Source: CBDFGQ01 sp965247295 (GTDB lineage Bacteria; Chloroflexota; Dehalococcoidia; Lucifugimonadales; JAGWBF01). Taken from it: a DNA stretch of 64,000 nucleotides. Positions 33,991-43,340 of the stretch are shown one piece after another. The stretch spans positions 186,001 through 250,000 of the forward strand of contig CBDFGQ010000007.1 of assembly GCA_965247295.1 (NCBI GenBank), read 5' to 3'. Below the pieces are notes generated by a model. It made no database searches. It worked only from the letters and a program-made list of their open reading frames with translations, and had not been told where the DNA came from. Both the position numbers and the translations under genes were made by a program. Numbering within the stretch: the first letter of the stretch is position 1; each line of letters opens with the position of its first letter.

Positions 33991-35030
33991 TACTGGACTC
34001 TCCAGAGGTTCATGACGTCGTCCTCGCCGCGTACCGCCATACCGGTAGCCGCCAGAACGTCTCCATCGTTTTGCCCACGGGGAAGGATGACGTTCCCGTA
34101 TTGGAACAGGCGCTTGTGCCAGGGGTCCTTTCGCCAGCTTACCAGTCTGGACCAGCCGTTCCCCTGAGGGCTCCCGTACACGCATGCGTGGAGGTCAAGA
34201 TTGACATCGCTGGGCTCTACGTCCGTTGAGAAAAAAAGGCTGGACCCCACACGGCAGCTCCACATACCCGGGCCGTTGATAGGGCAGACCGGCTCGGTGG
34301 TGCCGTCCTCTTTAAGCAGGTAGATATAATTCTGTTCCAGCTCGGAGTCGGTGGCGAAGTACAGGCCGAGGGCCGTCGGCAATGGCCGCACCGCGCGGCT
34401 CTGCTGCCCTCCCTCCAGCACCGTTTCCACGGCACTCCAGTCGTTGCTCACCCGCATGATCCGGCACTCGGCGCCGTAATCTCCCGTACACATCCACAGG
34501 TGGTCCCGATGAGGGTCGTAGGTAAGGCTGTGTACGTGACGGATGGCGCCCTGGGGAAACGTATACACCACGTCCCAGGTGAGCCCGCCGTCCGTGGAGC
34601 CGTACACGTGGACCTCGTCCCGGTCCGGGTTGTTGAAATACTCTCCCCAGTAGATGGCGCCGGCGGGGGTGACGGCCATGGCTAGGGGCCTCGTGCCCCT
34701 AACGATGCGCCATGTCGTGGTGAACTCTTGTTGGCCGGGGAGGCAGACGGCGATAGCCCTGGGGAGTATTGCTACCAGGCCCCCGTTGGGCAGCACCTCC
34801 AACGCATGGAACCCGTCGCGGCGGAGGCGTCCGGCCAGCCTGGTGGCGCCGCTGAGCCGCCTGGTCCAGTTGGGCCGAAAACGGGCCACGTGCTCCCAAG
34901 TGTCATCCTGCGGGCTTAGCCTCCAAAGAGAATATTTCCTGGATACGTATAGCGCCCCATCATGCCATGTCAGCACCCTGGCCCTGGGAACTCGCCGGAA
35001 GGGAACCAGGCGCAGGCCCTGGTCGGTCAT
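33990..35030 (-). CDS. Asp-box (BNR/sialidase-like) beta-propeller protein
   Basis: 346 residues, no signal peptide. One clear Asp box STDGGLTW (residues about 148-155) and further blades such as RHVHSLTYDPHRDHLWMCTGD and GLYFATDSELEQNYIYLL. It lacks the Arg triad and FRIP motif needed to call it a sialidase. Related propellers occur in glycan loci without known activity. ATG 35030 overlaps the stop of the GT4 gene by 4 nt. Confidence 0.72.
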   Translation of the reverse strand: MTDQGLRLVPFRRVPRARVLTWHDGALYVSRKYSLWRLSPQDDTWEHVARFRPNWTRRLSGATRLAGRLRRDGFHALEVLPNGGLVAILPRAIAVCLPGQQEFTTTWRIVRGTRPLAMAVTPAGAIYWGEYFNNPDRDEVHVYGSTDGGLTWDVVYTFPQGAIRHVHSLTYDPHRDHLWMCTGDYGAECRIMRVSNDWSAVETVLEGGQQSRAVRPLPTALGLYFATDSELEQNYIYLLKEDGTTEPVCPINGPGMWSCRVGSSLFFSTDVEPSDVNLDLHACVYGSPQGNGWSRLVSWRKDPWHKRLFQYGNVILPRGQNDGDVLAATGMAVRGEDDVMNLWRVQ

Positions 35031-36295
35031 AGGGACTTTGCGGTAGCAGCCCGGCTGTGCCAACCGGCCACTATCTCCTGTAGCCGGCCATCCACCGCTT
35101 CCAGCAGATTTCCGCGTTCATAGCGGTCCACCACGGCCCTCCGGCCCGCCTCGCCCATCTTCCGCCGCAGCTCGGGGTCTGCCAATCGCATTATGCCCTG
35201 GGCCATGGCCTCGGGATTCTGGGGCTCTACTACCACACCGCCCTGACTCTGCGTCACTATGTCGGCGGACTCCCCCTCCAGGCCGGCCAGCACCGGCCGG
35301 GCAGCGCTCATGTAAGTAAGGAGCTTCCCTGGAACGGTGCCCAGCCGGAAGGGGGCCTTGTCCAGGTGCGTCAGCAGGATATCGCCGGCTGACATGAAGG
35401 CCGGCATTGCGCTCACGGGCTGGGGCGGGATAAACAACACGTTGTCCAGGCCGTACTCTTGCTGAAGCTGGTGGAGCCGGTCCCGGGCCGCTCCCCCGCC
35501 CACGAAGACGAAGAGGACCTGGTCGTGGCCACCCTCTTTCAGGCTCCTGGCACACCGCATGACCGTATCTAATCCCTGAGGCAGGCCCAGATTGCCCGTG
35601 TACATTACCACCAGCCTGCCGTCCATACCGTACTTCTCGCGAATCGCCTTCGCCTGGTCTGGAGGGGCTGGCTGGAAGAATTCGGTATCTACCCAGAGGG
35701 GATGCACCTCCGTTTTGCTTTGGGGCACCCCGCCTGCCACCACCTCCTGGCGCATCCTATCGGAGTAAAAGAAGATGCAGTGGGCCTTGGAATAGACGAA
35801 CCGCTCAAGCCTTTCGGCCATGGCGATAATGGCCGGGTTTTTCAGTATGCCCAGATGGATGGGTCCCTTGGGCCACAGGTCGTGAACGTCCAGGACCAGG
35901 GGGGCTCGGAAGAGCCGGCTTATGAAGTATGCCGATACTCCGAGGAACAGGGGCGGTGAGTAGACATAGATCAGGTCGTGGTGGCCGGCCCGCAGCGAGC
36001 CATAAATGCAGGTCAGCATGAAAGAGAGGTGATTTTTCATTCGGGGCCCGAAGCTATGGCGCTTGGGGGTAACGTGGAGAAAGGTCCTTATAACCCTGAC
36101 CCCATTCACACGTTCTTTCTTGTGCAGCTTCCTTCTGTATCCCTCGTAGAGCACACCATCGGGATAGTTGGGGAAGCCCGTAACCACCGTAACGTCGTGG
36201 CCTCGCTGGTGTAGATGCTCGGCCAGCTCTGACATCTTCTGGGATGCCGTGCCGGGTTCCGGAGGGTAGTACTGGGTCAGCAGCAGGGGTCTCAT
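35027..36295 (-). CDS. Glycosyltransferase family 4 (WbuB/WcaI-like)
   Basis: 422 residues, GT-B fold. N-terminus LLLTQYYPPEPGTASQKMSELAEHLHQRGHDVTVVTGFPNYP matches WbuB-type transferases; VLDVHDLWPKG, VVMYTGNLGLPQGLDTV and the C-terminal donor site GKLLTYMSAARPVLAGLEGES. Sugar unknown. ATG 36295 chosen; ATG 36316 is also possible and would overlap the stop of the SQD1-like gene by 8 nt. Immediately downstream of the sulfoquinovose synthase gene. Confidence 0.9.
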   Translation of the reverse strand: MRPLLLTQYYPPEPGTASQKMSELAEHLHQRGHDVTVVTGFPNYPDGVLYEGYRRKLHKKERVNGVRVIRTFLHVTPKRHSFGPRMKNHLSFMLTCIYGSLRAGHHDLIYVYSPPLFLGVSAYFISRLFRAPLVLDVHDLWPKGPIHLGILKNPAIIAMAERLERFVYSKAHCIFFYSDRMRQEVVAGGVPQSKTEVHPLWVDTEFFQPAPPDQAKAIREKYGMDGRLVVMYTGNLGLPQGLDTVMRCARSLKEGGHDQVLFVFVGGGAARDRLHQLQQEYGLDNVLFIPPQPVSAMPAFMSAGDILLTHLDKAPFRLGTVPGKLLTYMSAARPVLAGLEGESADIVTQSQGGVVVEPQNPEAMAQGIMRLADPELRRKMGEAGRRAVVDRYERGNLLEAVDGRLQEIVAGWHSRAATAKSL

Positions 36296-36308
36296 GGAAG
36301 GCGTACCT

Positions 36309-37514
36309 TCACCCATTGCTGGGGGCTGGCGTGCCCAGCTTGCTGGACCATCGACGCGTGCCGTCCCAGCGGATATTTGGGATGAGAACGTCACTTTTGG
36401 CTTCGACGCGGTCGCGGTACGTCATCAGGTCCCGGAGCATTATCGTGAGCTCACTTCCCACGTCCTGAGTGGGACTGTACCCAAGGTCCAGCAGGTGCTG
36501 GTGGTCGGGATTGTAGTAGTGCTCCTCGGCCTCCATTCGGAGGTTCTCGATCCGCTGTATCTCCACCTCGAGGCCCAGGTGTGACCCGGCCGACCTAACC
36601 TTCTCCGCCAGCTCATCGACGCGGTAGACCTCCTCGAACTGGTTGAACACCCGGTATTCTCCCGGCTCCGGCGGGTTCTCGATGGCCAGCGCCAGACACT
36701 GCATGGAGTCCCGAAGGGGAAGGAATCCTCGGCGCTGCTGTCCCTTGCCGAATAGAGTCAGGGGGTGGCCGATGACGGCCTGGCTGCAAAACCGGTTTAC
36801 CGCCGTGCCGAAGCACTGGTCGAAATCCAGGCGAGTCAGGAGCCTGGGATCGTCGTCCATCTGATGGATGCGGGTGCCGAACACCACTCCTTGCATGATG
36901 TCGGTGGACCGCAGCCCCCAGATGCGGCACGCGAGCATGATGTTGTGGGAGTCGTGTACCTTGCTGAGGTGATACCAGGACCCGGCCTGCCTGGGGAACG
37001 GAAGGGTATCGGAGCGGCCACGGTACTCGACGGTGAAGAACCCCTCTGGGATGTCAACGTTGGGAGTGCCGTATTCGCCCATAGTCCCTAGCTTCACCAG
37101 ATGCGCCGTTGGGCAGGTCTCCTTCATGGCGTACAGAATGTTCAGGGTCCCCACTATGTTGTTGGTCTGCACAAAGGTCGTGTGCTCGACGTCCATCATG
37201 GAGTAGGGAGCGGAAGGGCACTCGCCGAGGTGGACCACGGCGTCGGGCTGGAACTCCCGTAGCATCCCCAGTACCGCGTCGTAATCCCGAAGATCGGCTT
37301 CCTTGTATTGCAGAGGTCTCCCGTAGGTCTCCTTAAAGGCCTGCAGACGCTCCTCTATGGGCGATATGGGGATGGCGCTCCAGCTTCCCAGCTCCTCCAC
37401 CCACTGCCTTCGCAGTAACAGGTCGCATCCGCCCACATTGTATCCCATTCCCCCAAGGGTCAGGGCCAGTGGCCATCCAAGATAGCCGTCTATGCCGGCG
37501 ATAAAAATCCTCAA
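36309..37514 (-). CDS. UDP-sulfoquinovose synthase (SQD1/SqdB/Agl3 family)
   Basis: 401 residues. Converts UDP-glucose and sulfite to UDP-sulfoquinovose. Seen: RIFIAGIDGYLGWPLALTLGG (NAD site), DAVVHLGECPSAPYSM, KLGTMGEYGTPNVDIPEG (catalytic Thr/Glu region), DTLPFPRQAGSWYHLSKVHDSHN (catalytic Tyr/His/Lys), QGVVFGTR, FGTAVNRFCSQAVIGHPLTLFGKG, and EAEEHYYNPDH near the C-terminus; all are SQD1 signatures. I chose TTG 37514, which has AAGGAGG 4 nt before it; ATG 37553 is open but overlaps the upstream GT4 gene. No SqdX-type lipid transferase is recognisable, so use in a glycan is likelier than sulfolipid. Confidence 0.88.
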   Translation of the reverse strand: MRIFIAGIDGYLGWPLALTLGGMGYNVGGCDLLLRRQWVEELGSWSAIPISPIEERLQAFKETYGRPLQYKEADLRDYDAVLGMLREFQPDAVVHLGECPSAPYSMMDVEHTTFVQTNNIVGTLNILYAMKETCPTAHLVKLGTMGEYGTPNVDIPEGFFTVEYRGRSDTLPFPRQAGSWYHLSKVHDSHNIMLACRIWGLRSTDIMQGVVFGTRIHQMDDDPRLLTRLDFDQCFGTAVNRFCSQAVIGHPLTLFGKGQQRRGFLPLRDSMQCLALAIENPPEPGEYRVFNQFEEVYRVDELAEKVRSAGSHLGLEVEIQRIENLRMEAEEHYYNPDHQHLLDLGYSPTQDVGSELTIMLRDLMTYRDRVEAKSDVLIPNIRWDGTRRWSSKLGTPAPSNG

Positions 37515-37530
37515 GCCGCCTCCTTCGGCG

Positions 37531-38736
37531 CTAACCTGGCTGTCCCGAGACATCCATGGATGCTGCACTATCGGATAGCACGCTGCGATACAGCTTCTCG
37601 TGCTCGGCGGCGCAGCGCTCGACGGAAAAGAGCTGGTTAACCCTCGCTTTGCCCTGGGCCCCAAGGGTCCCGGCGAAGTTGGGGTCCTTCAGTAGGGACA
37701 TCACGCCGCGGGCTATCGCGTCCGTGTCCCGCGGAGGCACCAGTATGCCGCTCTCGTTGTGAACTACGATTTCCGAGACCCCTCCCACGGCCGTGGCGAC
37801 CACCGGCGTGCCGGCGGCCAGGCCCTCGGCCACAACCATCCCAAAAGACTCCGACAGGCTCGGGTGGACCAGCACATCGAGGCTTCCCAATATCCCTGCT
37901 ACGTCTTCGCGAAAGCCCGTAAAGGAAAGGGCTTTCGACAGGCCCAATCGCTGGACTTCCCCCGCCAGTTGGGCCGAATACCCCCTGCGGGTATCGAAGC
38001 GCTGGCCAACTATGACGAAGCGGGCGTCGGGAAACTGCTCCTTGATCTTGGCTGCGGCCTGGACGAAGTACAGGTGCCCTTTGGTGGGATAGAGATTGCC
38101 CACCATCCCGATCAGTGGGCACCCTACCGGAATGTCGAGTTCGCTCCTGAATGTCCTTCCGTCTCCAGCGGCCTCGTACCGCTGTGGTTCGATCGGCGGG
38201 TACAGGACGTGGAAAGGGCGGGCCAGCAGCCCCCCATTGGCGCCAAAGTAGTCCTTCCCCATTGCCTGAGAAGACGCCACTACGGCGTGGGGCACGGCGT
38301 AGACCAGTGGCTTGAAGGACTTCCACACCAGGGGATAGGTCATGCCGTTGATGTGCCAGACGACCTTGGCGCCCGCCAGCCGGCCCGCGATGGCTCCCTG
38401 TATGTGGGTCACGTCGTTCTGGTGGACGAGGGCTATCTTCTCCTTCTTTATGATCCCTATGAGGCTGGCGATGGAGTCTCCCAGGTGTACCAGCCAGCCC
38501 AGGTGTGTCAGGGGGTTGGTCGTCGCCCGGATGCGCCTTAGGCCTGGTACGTGATGAAAGGGAATCTCTGCCTCGGAGAGCAGCTTCCCGAACCCTCCTT
38601 GCCCCCGTGGGATGGCCACCACGGTGTCGACCCCACGCTCCCTCAGCGCCCTGGCTACCCTCAGTATTCTCAGCTGGGGTCCGCCCACCCGGTCCTCGGC
38701 AATAACGTTCAGAACGCGGAGCCCTGGTTTCCTCAC
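37531..38736 (-). CDS. Glycosyltransferase family 4
   Basis: 401 residues, GT-B. RVLNVIAEDRVGGPQLRILRVARALRERGVD (acceptor-side Gly loop), VVASSQAMGKDYFG, IGMVGNLYPTKGHLYFVQAAAKI, LSFTGFREDVAGILGSLDVLVHPSLSESFGMVVAEGLAAGTPVVATAVGGVSEIV (donor site with ESFGMVVAE). Start GTG 38736 overlaps the sulfotransferase stop by 4 nt. Donor sugar unknown; a UDP-sulfoquinovose user is possible from position. Confidence 0.92.
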   Translation of the reverse strand: MRKPGLRVLNVIAEDRVGGPQLRILRVARALRERGVDTVVAIPRGQGGFGKLLSEAEIPFHHVPGLRRIRATTNPLTHLGWLVHLGDSIASLIGIIKKEKIALVHQNDVTHIQGAIAGRLAGAKVVWHINGMTYPLVWKSFKPLVYAVPHAVVASSQAMGKDYFGANGGLLARPFHVLYPPIEPQRYEAAGDGRTFRSELDIPVGCPLIGMVGNLYPTKGHLYFVQAAAKIKEQFPDARFVIVGQRFDTRRGYSAQLAGEVQRLGLSKALSFTGFREDVAGILGSLDVLVHPSLSESFGMVVAEGLAAGTPVVATAVGGVSEIVVHNESGILVPPRDTDAIARGVMSLLKDPNFAGTLGAQGKARVNQLFSVERCAAEHEKLYRSVLSDSAASMDVSGQPG

Positions 38737-39539
38737 GCCGCGTCCTCACCCTCCACCCAGGCGTGATCATTTTCATAGCCTAGCTGTATGAGCTGGCTGC
38801 CGGCGAACCTATGGAAGGTTGTGCGGGCCTCACGGCTGAAGGAGTTACGCCAGTCCCCGACGACCCCCTTACGCATGAAGCTGCCCTTATTCTCCTGGCC
38901 CGGCTGTCTCCCGGACTGGCGGGCGAAGGAGAACTCTTCGGCTATCTTGGCAGCCATGTCCCGTTCCAGGGTCTGGCCCGTCAGTTGGGAGCATATCCTT
39001 TGCAGCTCACTAGGCGTGTCCTTGCGAAGGTCCTCATAGCGGACGTAAATGACTTCCTCCCGACCATGCCATCGGTTGACGAAGTCAGCCCAGGAAAAGG
39101 TCGGATGACGCTGCCTGGTGAAGGCATATTCGAGGAACTCCGGCAGGTTGGTTCGTACGTCCTCATAATCGTCGAAGGAGAGCTGGCTCCGGACCTCACT
39201 GACCAGGTGCGAGTTCTGGCGCTCGTTCGGGAATAGGCAATGATGGTACCAGGAGACCATGACATCTCGCCCGTCCCGCCACACCAGGACCACGTTCTTC
39301 ATGCCCCAGGGGTTGAGGTAGTGCCCCTGCATGATGGACGGACGTAGCACCGGGAAGCGGTTCCGAGGAAAGGGCACACCCAGACAACGGCCCAGCATCT
39401 GGCTAAGCCAGGTTCCGCCGGACTTGGGATATTCGTTGACTACGTAGAGAGGCAGCCTGGCGGACAGAAGGTGGACCATGCCCAAGCGTGCCACCGAGTT
39501 CGCCTTCATTGCGAGCCTCTCAGGTACCAGCGACGCCAT
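38733..39539 (-). CDS. PAPS-dependent sulfotransferase
   Basis: 268 residues. 5'-phosphosulfate loop YPKSGGTWLSQMLGRCLG, IMQGHYLNPWG with candidate catalytic His, WRDGRDVMVSWYHHCLF (3'-phosphate binding Arg and Ser), IYVRYEDLRKDTPSELQRIC and the C-terminal RKGVVGDWRNSFS (RKGxxGDWKNxFT). All cytosolic-sulfotransferase hallmarks are present. GAGGGAG site before ATG 39539. In context it should sulfate a surface glycan or lipid-linked precursor. Confidence 0.92.
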   Translation of the reverse strand: MASLVPERLAMKANSVARLGMVHLLSARLPLYVVNEYPKSGGTWLSQMLGRCLGVPFPRNRFPVLRPSIMQGHYLNPWGMKNVVLVWRDGRDVMVSWYHHCLFPNERQNSHLVSEVRSQLSFDDYEDVRTNLPEFLEYAFTRQRHPTFSWADFVNRWHGREEVIYVRYEDLRKDTPSELQRICSQLTGQTLERDMAAKIAEEFSFARQSGRQPGQENKGSFMRKGVVGDWRNSFSREARTTFHRFAGSQLIQLGYENDHAWVEGEDAA

Positions 39540-39611
39540 GGTCTCCCTCGTAAATTACACTCGTGGGTTCTGGCATATGCGCCCAGAGTGTGGCTGCAGG
39601 TGACATCCCTA

Positions 39612-40556
39612 TCACTGGTGGGCCGTGGTTCCCGACACGTAGGTGCTGGCCTCGCCCCGGGGCACCCGTCTAGTCGCCACCTGGACCGATCCGACCACGT
39701 TTCCACATGCCTTCAATACCAGGGCGCGGTCCCGCGCCAGGGTTCCCTTGGCAAGGTCTCCCACGGCCCTACCGAGGGTGGCTATATGGCACCGGGGCAA
39801 GGACAGGTCGGAGTTCTTTCTCACGAAGTAGACCCGGTTAATGGCCCGCACCTGCCCAACCCGAAAGCTGCCCCTCCAGGTACGTGGCGGCTCCATGTGG
39901 CGTACTCGGGCCTCCGCTACCACGAATAGCTTGTAGCGCTTCCCCACTGGATAGCTGAAGACGAGGTCTTCAAACACCCCAGTGCCCAGGAGCTCCTCAT
40001 CGAAGGAGTACTGGCGTAAGACCTCCCTGCGCCATACCGTCGCGCCGCCCACCAGCCACTGGGACGGCTGTGTACACCGGGCGTTGGTGTTGGGAGTGGT
40101 ATGTCCCGAGGGCAGGACTCGTCCGAATTTGCGGGTATCCAGGGAGAACAGGCGCGTCAACCAAGAGGCGCCGTGTCCATCGCCTACCAGGTTGAAAGAG
40201 GCCCCTCCCACGTCTTCCCCGGCGCCCTCCCAGAATGTCATCATCGCCTCCAGAGCGCCCGGCTCCAGCACTATGTCATCGTCTAAAGACGCGACGAGAC
40301 TAATCGATGGGTCGGCTACCCTGACGCCGGCGTTCTTTTGCTTGGTCAGTCTGGGAGGACGGACTTCCAGATACTTGATGGGAAGCTGGGAGAATTCTGA
40401 CAGGGTACTCTCCAGAGAGCTCTCCCCGCCGTTAACGATGATGATCTGGCCGGGCCTGTATTCCTGGTCGGTAATGCTCCCCAGAAGCCGCCGCAGTTCC
40501 GCCGGTCGGTCCATGGTGGGGATGACGAAGGCGATATCGTTGGAGTATCGGGCCAT
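39612..40556 (-). CDS. Glycosyltransferase family 2
   Basis: 314 residues, GT-A. DIAFVIPTMDRPAELRRLLGSI, IIVNGGESS, LVASLDDDIVLEPGALEAMM (DxD), ATVWRREVLRQYSFDEELLGTGVFEDLVFSYPVG (ED acid/base region), C-terminal VRKNSDLSLPRCHIATLGRAVGDL. GGAGG 7 nt before ATG 40556. Sugar unknown. 2 nt downstream of the RmlD-like gene. Confidence 0.92.
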   Translation of the reverse strand: MARYSNDIAFVIPTMDRPAELRRLLGSITDQEYRPGQIIIVNGGESSLESTLSEFSQLPIKYLEVRPPRLTKQKNAGVRVADPSISLVASLDDDIVLEPGALEAMMTFWEGAGEDVGGASFNLVGDGHGASWLTRLFSLDTRKFGRVLPSGHTTPNTNARCTQPSQWLVGGATVWRREVLRQYSFDEELLGTGVFEDLVFSYPVGKRYKLFVVAEARVRHMEPPRTWRGSFRVGQVRAINRVYFVRKNSDLSLPRCHIATLGRAVGDLAKGTLARDRALVLKACGNVVGSVQVATRRVPRGEASTYVSGTTAHQ

Positions 40557-40558
40557 CC

Positions 40559-41512
40559 CTACGCCTCCGTCCCCAGCACTCCCGACGTCGGCAGCCCAAC
40601 GCGCAGAGCCTCCTCCAAGGCTTGATGGCGCCCGTCATGCCTCAGGTCCATGAGTCGCCTCAGACCCTCTTCCACGTCAGGCATCTGGACACCAAGATAG
40701 CTCTGGGTCCTCTCGCTGCTCAGGGACATGTCCCTCGGACGTTGGGCCGTAAAGGGGTACCCCTCCACACTTATGGAGCGGATTCCGTCCGTTGGGTAGC
40801 TGAACGCTCCCGCCAACCTGAGGGCGAAGTCGAGCTTGGACAGGCGGGTATCTCCCACCACGTTGAAGACCCCAGCGGCACCCCGCTTTACCAGCCTCAG
40901 GATCAGGTCCACGAGGTCGCTGATGAGCATTGGGGTGAAGAATACGTCGTTGAACATGGTCAGCTCGCGCCCCTGTGCCAGCGACTGAAGGATCCAGTCG
41001 CTGAAGGATGTCCTCACGCTGGTGCCCCAACCGAAGAAATTGGTGCGCACCACCAGCGCGTCGGAGCAGGCTTGGAGGACCGCATGCTCCGCCTCCAGTT
41101 TGGTTCGGGCGTACACGTTCAGGGGGTGTGGGGTATCCTCCTCCCTTTTCCAGGGATCCTGGCCGTCGAACAGGTGGTCCGTGGAGATATGGACCAGCTT
41201 GGAACCCGTCCTGACGGCAACCCTGGCCATATGCTCCGCCAGTTGCACGTTGAGACGGTACGCCATCTCAGGGTCCGCCTCACAGGCCTCCACGCTGGTA
41301 AGGCCCGCCGTATGCACCAAGACATCGGGCTCGACTCGGAGAAGAGCCCTCTCGGCTTCCTCGAAGGAGTTGAGGTCGAGCTTAATGGCCGCAATGCCGT
41401 CGTGGGCGACGGGATGGGTATAGTAGGAGCCGCTGACCTGGTACCGTTGCCGGGCCTGTAGGGCCATATTTAGGCCTAGCAGTCCACTGATTCCCGTGAT
41501 GAACAGTTTCAT
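40559..41512 (-). CDS. RmlD-like NAD(P)-dependent sugar reductase (extended SDR)
   Basis: 317 residues. KLFITGISGLLGLNMALQARQRY, DVLVHTAGLTSVEACEADPEMAYRLNVQLAEHMARVA, LVHISTDHLFDGQDPWKREEDTPHPLNVYARTKLEAE (Ser/Tyr/Lys triad) match dTDP-4-dehydrorhamnose reductase. No rmlA/B/C neighbours are in the window, so the product may be another 6-deoxy-sugar. ATG 41512, 10 nt after the upstream stop. Confidence 0.88.
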   Translation of the reverse strand: MKLFITGISGLLGLNMALQARQRYQVSGSYYTHPVAHDGIAAIKLDLNSFEEAERALLRVEPDVLVHTAGLTSVEACEADPEMAYRLNVQLAEHMARVAVRTGSKLVHISTDHLFDGQDPWKREEDTPHPLNVYARTKLEAEHAVLQACSDALVVRTNFFGWGTSVRTSFSDWILQSLAQGRELTMFNDVFFTPMLISDLVDLILRLVKRGAAGVFNVVGDTRLSKLDFALRLAGAFSYPTDGIRSISVEGYPFTAQRPRDMSLSSERTQSYLGVQMPDVEEGLRRLMDLRHDGRHQALEEALRVGLPTSGVLGTEA

Positions 41513-41522
41513 GGGTGGGTAT

Positions 41523-43340
41523 TCAGCTCTCCAGGAAGGTGCCAATGGCCCCATCCGTGACCGGACTGAGATAGGAGGCCACGTACTCCTTGCCCTTGCG
41601 CTGAAGCTCCGAGAACCGGGTTTCCGGTATGGCCTCGATGTCCTTAATCGTGTCTATCAGCTCCGGTGGCCGGGCCACTCTCCATTTGAACTCGTCCCAG
41701 CCGAACATGGGGTCGGACTCCAGGAAGTCCCCCTGGTCGAGATAGATGGCGGGAATCCCCTGGGAGACCGCCTCCATGCCCACGGTGGAAGAGGCGTAGA
41801 GGACTACGTCGGCCCACTGAAGGTCTTCTTCCAGTGACCCCGTGCTGGGGGAGTAGAAGTCCCGTCGCGCCAGGGGAGCAATATCTATGGCAGATTCAAG
41901 GGAGATGGTGGGGTGGGGGCGGATCCTTAGATCATAGCCATTGGAGCCAACAACGGCCTTTTCCAGGTACGCAAGCGTGCCCACGTACTCGTCAAGGTTA
42001 GTGGCCAGGGCCACCAGTATCCTGCTAAGTTGCCGCCGTCGCTCCCTGGCGCCATCCTGGCTGGACCGACCCTGCCGCAGCGCGCACGCAGTTTTGATGC
42101 GCATCCCGGCAGGATAGTGGCCCTCCTGTGCCAGCCACGCCTTCGTAACGTCTCCAGTGGTCAGGACCGTGTCTGGAAGGGGCGTTAGCATTGCCTCCTC
42201 GCTGCGAAGCATGAAGTTGGTGTGGCCACTGGTGACAGCCGCGTGTTGGTACCCCACCATCTGGACGTCGGGCGACGAACTACGCGTCCCCAGAAGCAGC
42301 ATCTTTTCCCATGCCCGGTTCTCGTAGGGATAGATGCAGCGTTCGATGCGGACCCTCCGGGCCAGACGCCGGGCGCAATAGTAGACTCGCAGGCTCATGA
42401 AGATGTTGCCCGAACGGCTGGACTCCCGCACGGCCCGTTTGACCAGGCAGCTCAGGTCCAGGCCGTCTATTTGGGCGGGTCCCTTGAATCTTACGGGACG
42501 CAGGTACGCCAAGAGCGCCCGGGCCGCGCACACCATCAGGTCCCCAAGTGTTAGGCAGGCTTCCATGGGAACGATGGGCGGGCCGGCCTTTATCTTTGCG
42601 ACGTTCTTGAGCTGCGCAAATGGCCTGCCCAGGAAGAGGGCCAGGATGAGCGCCTTGTCACGCCCGTTGGCCACCCGGTCTATCAGGGTACCAAAGTAGG
42701 CATCTCGATAACCGTGGGGGCCGTCAAAAGATCGAAGATGAGTTTGGGTGGCGACGAGCAGATGTCCGTCACGCAGGCTTCGACTGGGAGCGTATCGGCG
42801 GCTCAACAGCCAGAGGGCCAGGGTCCTCAAGAACGCGTACAGCGCACCCGCCGGGGTATGCTTTTTTAGGTAGCCCTTCCAGCTCCTGGGGGCCCTTATC
42901 CTGTCCACAACCTTCCCACCATCCGGCTTTGCCCACACCCTTAGCTGGGCCGCCAGATCGGCGCTGTCGGTGATCACCACCAGCGGCTCGGCGCTGACTT
43001 TCAGCAGTTCTACAATGAGCAGAAAGTAGGCGGTGTTGCGAAACCCAGATCGTAGCAGGGCATGCTTGTCGGTAAAGGGCATAGCCCACCAGAGGAGGGA
43101 ATGGTTGCTCTCATTTAGCCGGCCCATGAACTCAACAAAGCGCCGCTTATAATCCTCACTGCGTTCTCTGGCCAGTTCGGTCCTTGGAAGCTCCTGGGCG
43201 TTTGGAATGCCGTCCAGATAATCACGAATCCGCCGGCTCTCCTGAGTCTCCACCAGGCTTATGTACCTTAACGAGCCGGGGGTGCGCTTCAAGATTGCCC
43301 TTAAAGGGGCCAGGCGGTTGCAAAGGATGACGGTACTCAC
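41523..43340 (-). CDS. Putative GT-B-type surface-carbohydrate transferase, 605 aa
   Basis: 605 residues, no characterised family recognised with confidence. The C-terminal third has features of CDP-glycerol/polysialyl-type GT-B enzymes: LRIRPHPTISLESAIDIAP, then LQWADVVLYASSTVGMEAVSQGIPAIYLD, an SS-x-G-x-EA-x-x-G-[IV]-P motif shared with the proteins at 47384 and 50321. The middle has VQMVGYQHAAVTSGHTNFML, like the QHG segment of such enzymes. GTG 43340 overlaps the KpsF-like gene by 4 nt. Confidence 0.65.
   Translation of the reverse strand: MSTVILCNRLAPLRAILKRTPGSLRYISLVETQESRRIRDYLDGIPNAQELPRTELARERSEDYKRRFVEFMGRLNESNHSLLWWAMPFTDKHALLRSGFRNTAYFLLIVELLKVSAEPLVVITDSADLAAQLRVWAKPDGGKVVDRIRAPRSWKGYLKKHTPAGALYAFLRTLALWLLSRRYAPSRSLRDGHLLVATQTHLRSFDGPHGYRDAYFGTLIDRVANGRDKALILALFLGRPFAQLKNVAKIKAGPPIVPMEACLTLGDLMVCAARALLAYLRPVRFKGPAQIDGLDLSCLVKRAVRESSRSGNIFMSLRVYYCARRLARRVRIERCIYPYENRAWEKMLLLGTRSSSPDVQMVGYQHAAVTSGHTNFMLRSEEAMLTPLPDTVLTTGDVTKAWLAQEGHYPAGMRIKTACALRQGRSSQDGARERRRQLSRILVALATNLDEYVGTLAYLEKAVVGSNGYDLRIRPHPTISLESAIDIAPLARRDFYSPSTGSLEEDLQWADVVLYASSTVGMEAVSQGIPAIYLDQGDFLESDPMFGWDEFKWRVARPPELIDTIKDIEAIPETRFSELQRKGKEYVASYLSPVTDGAIGTFLES

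Noticed and set aside
33990..35030. Sialidase assignment for the Asp-box propeller
   Set aside because: Only one clear Asp box; no FRIP motif, Arg triad or catalytic Tyr/Glu can be placed.
37637..38776. 379-codon minus-strand frame within the GT4 gene
   Set aside because: Out-of-frame shadow of the GT4, with Arg/Gly/Pro-rich composition.
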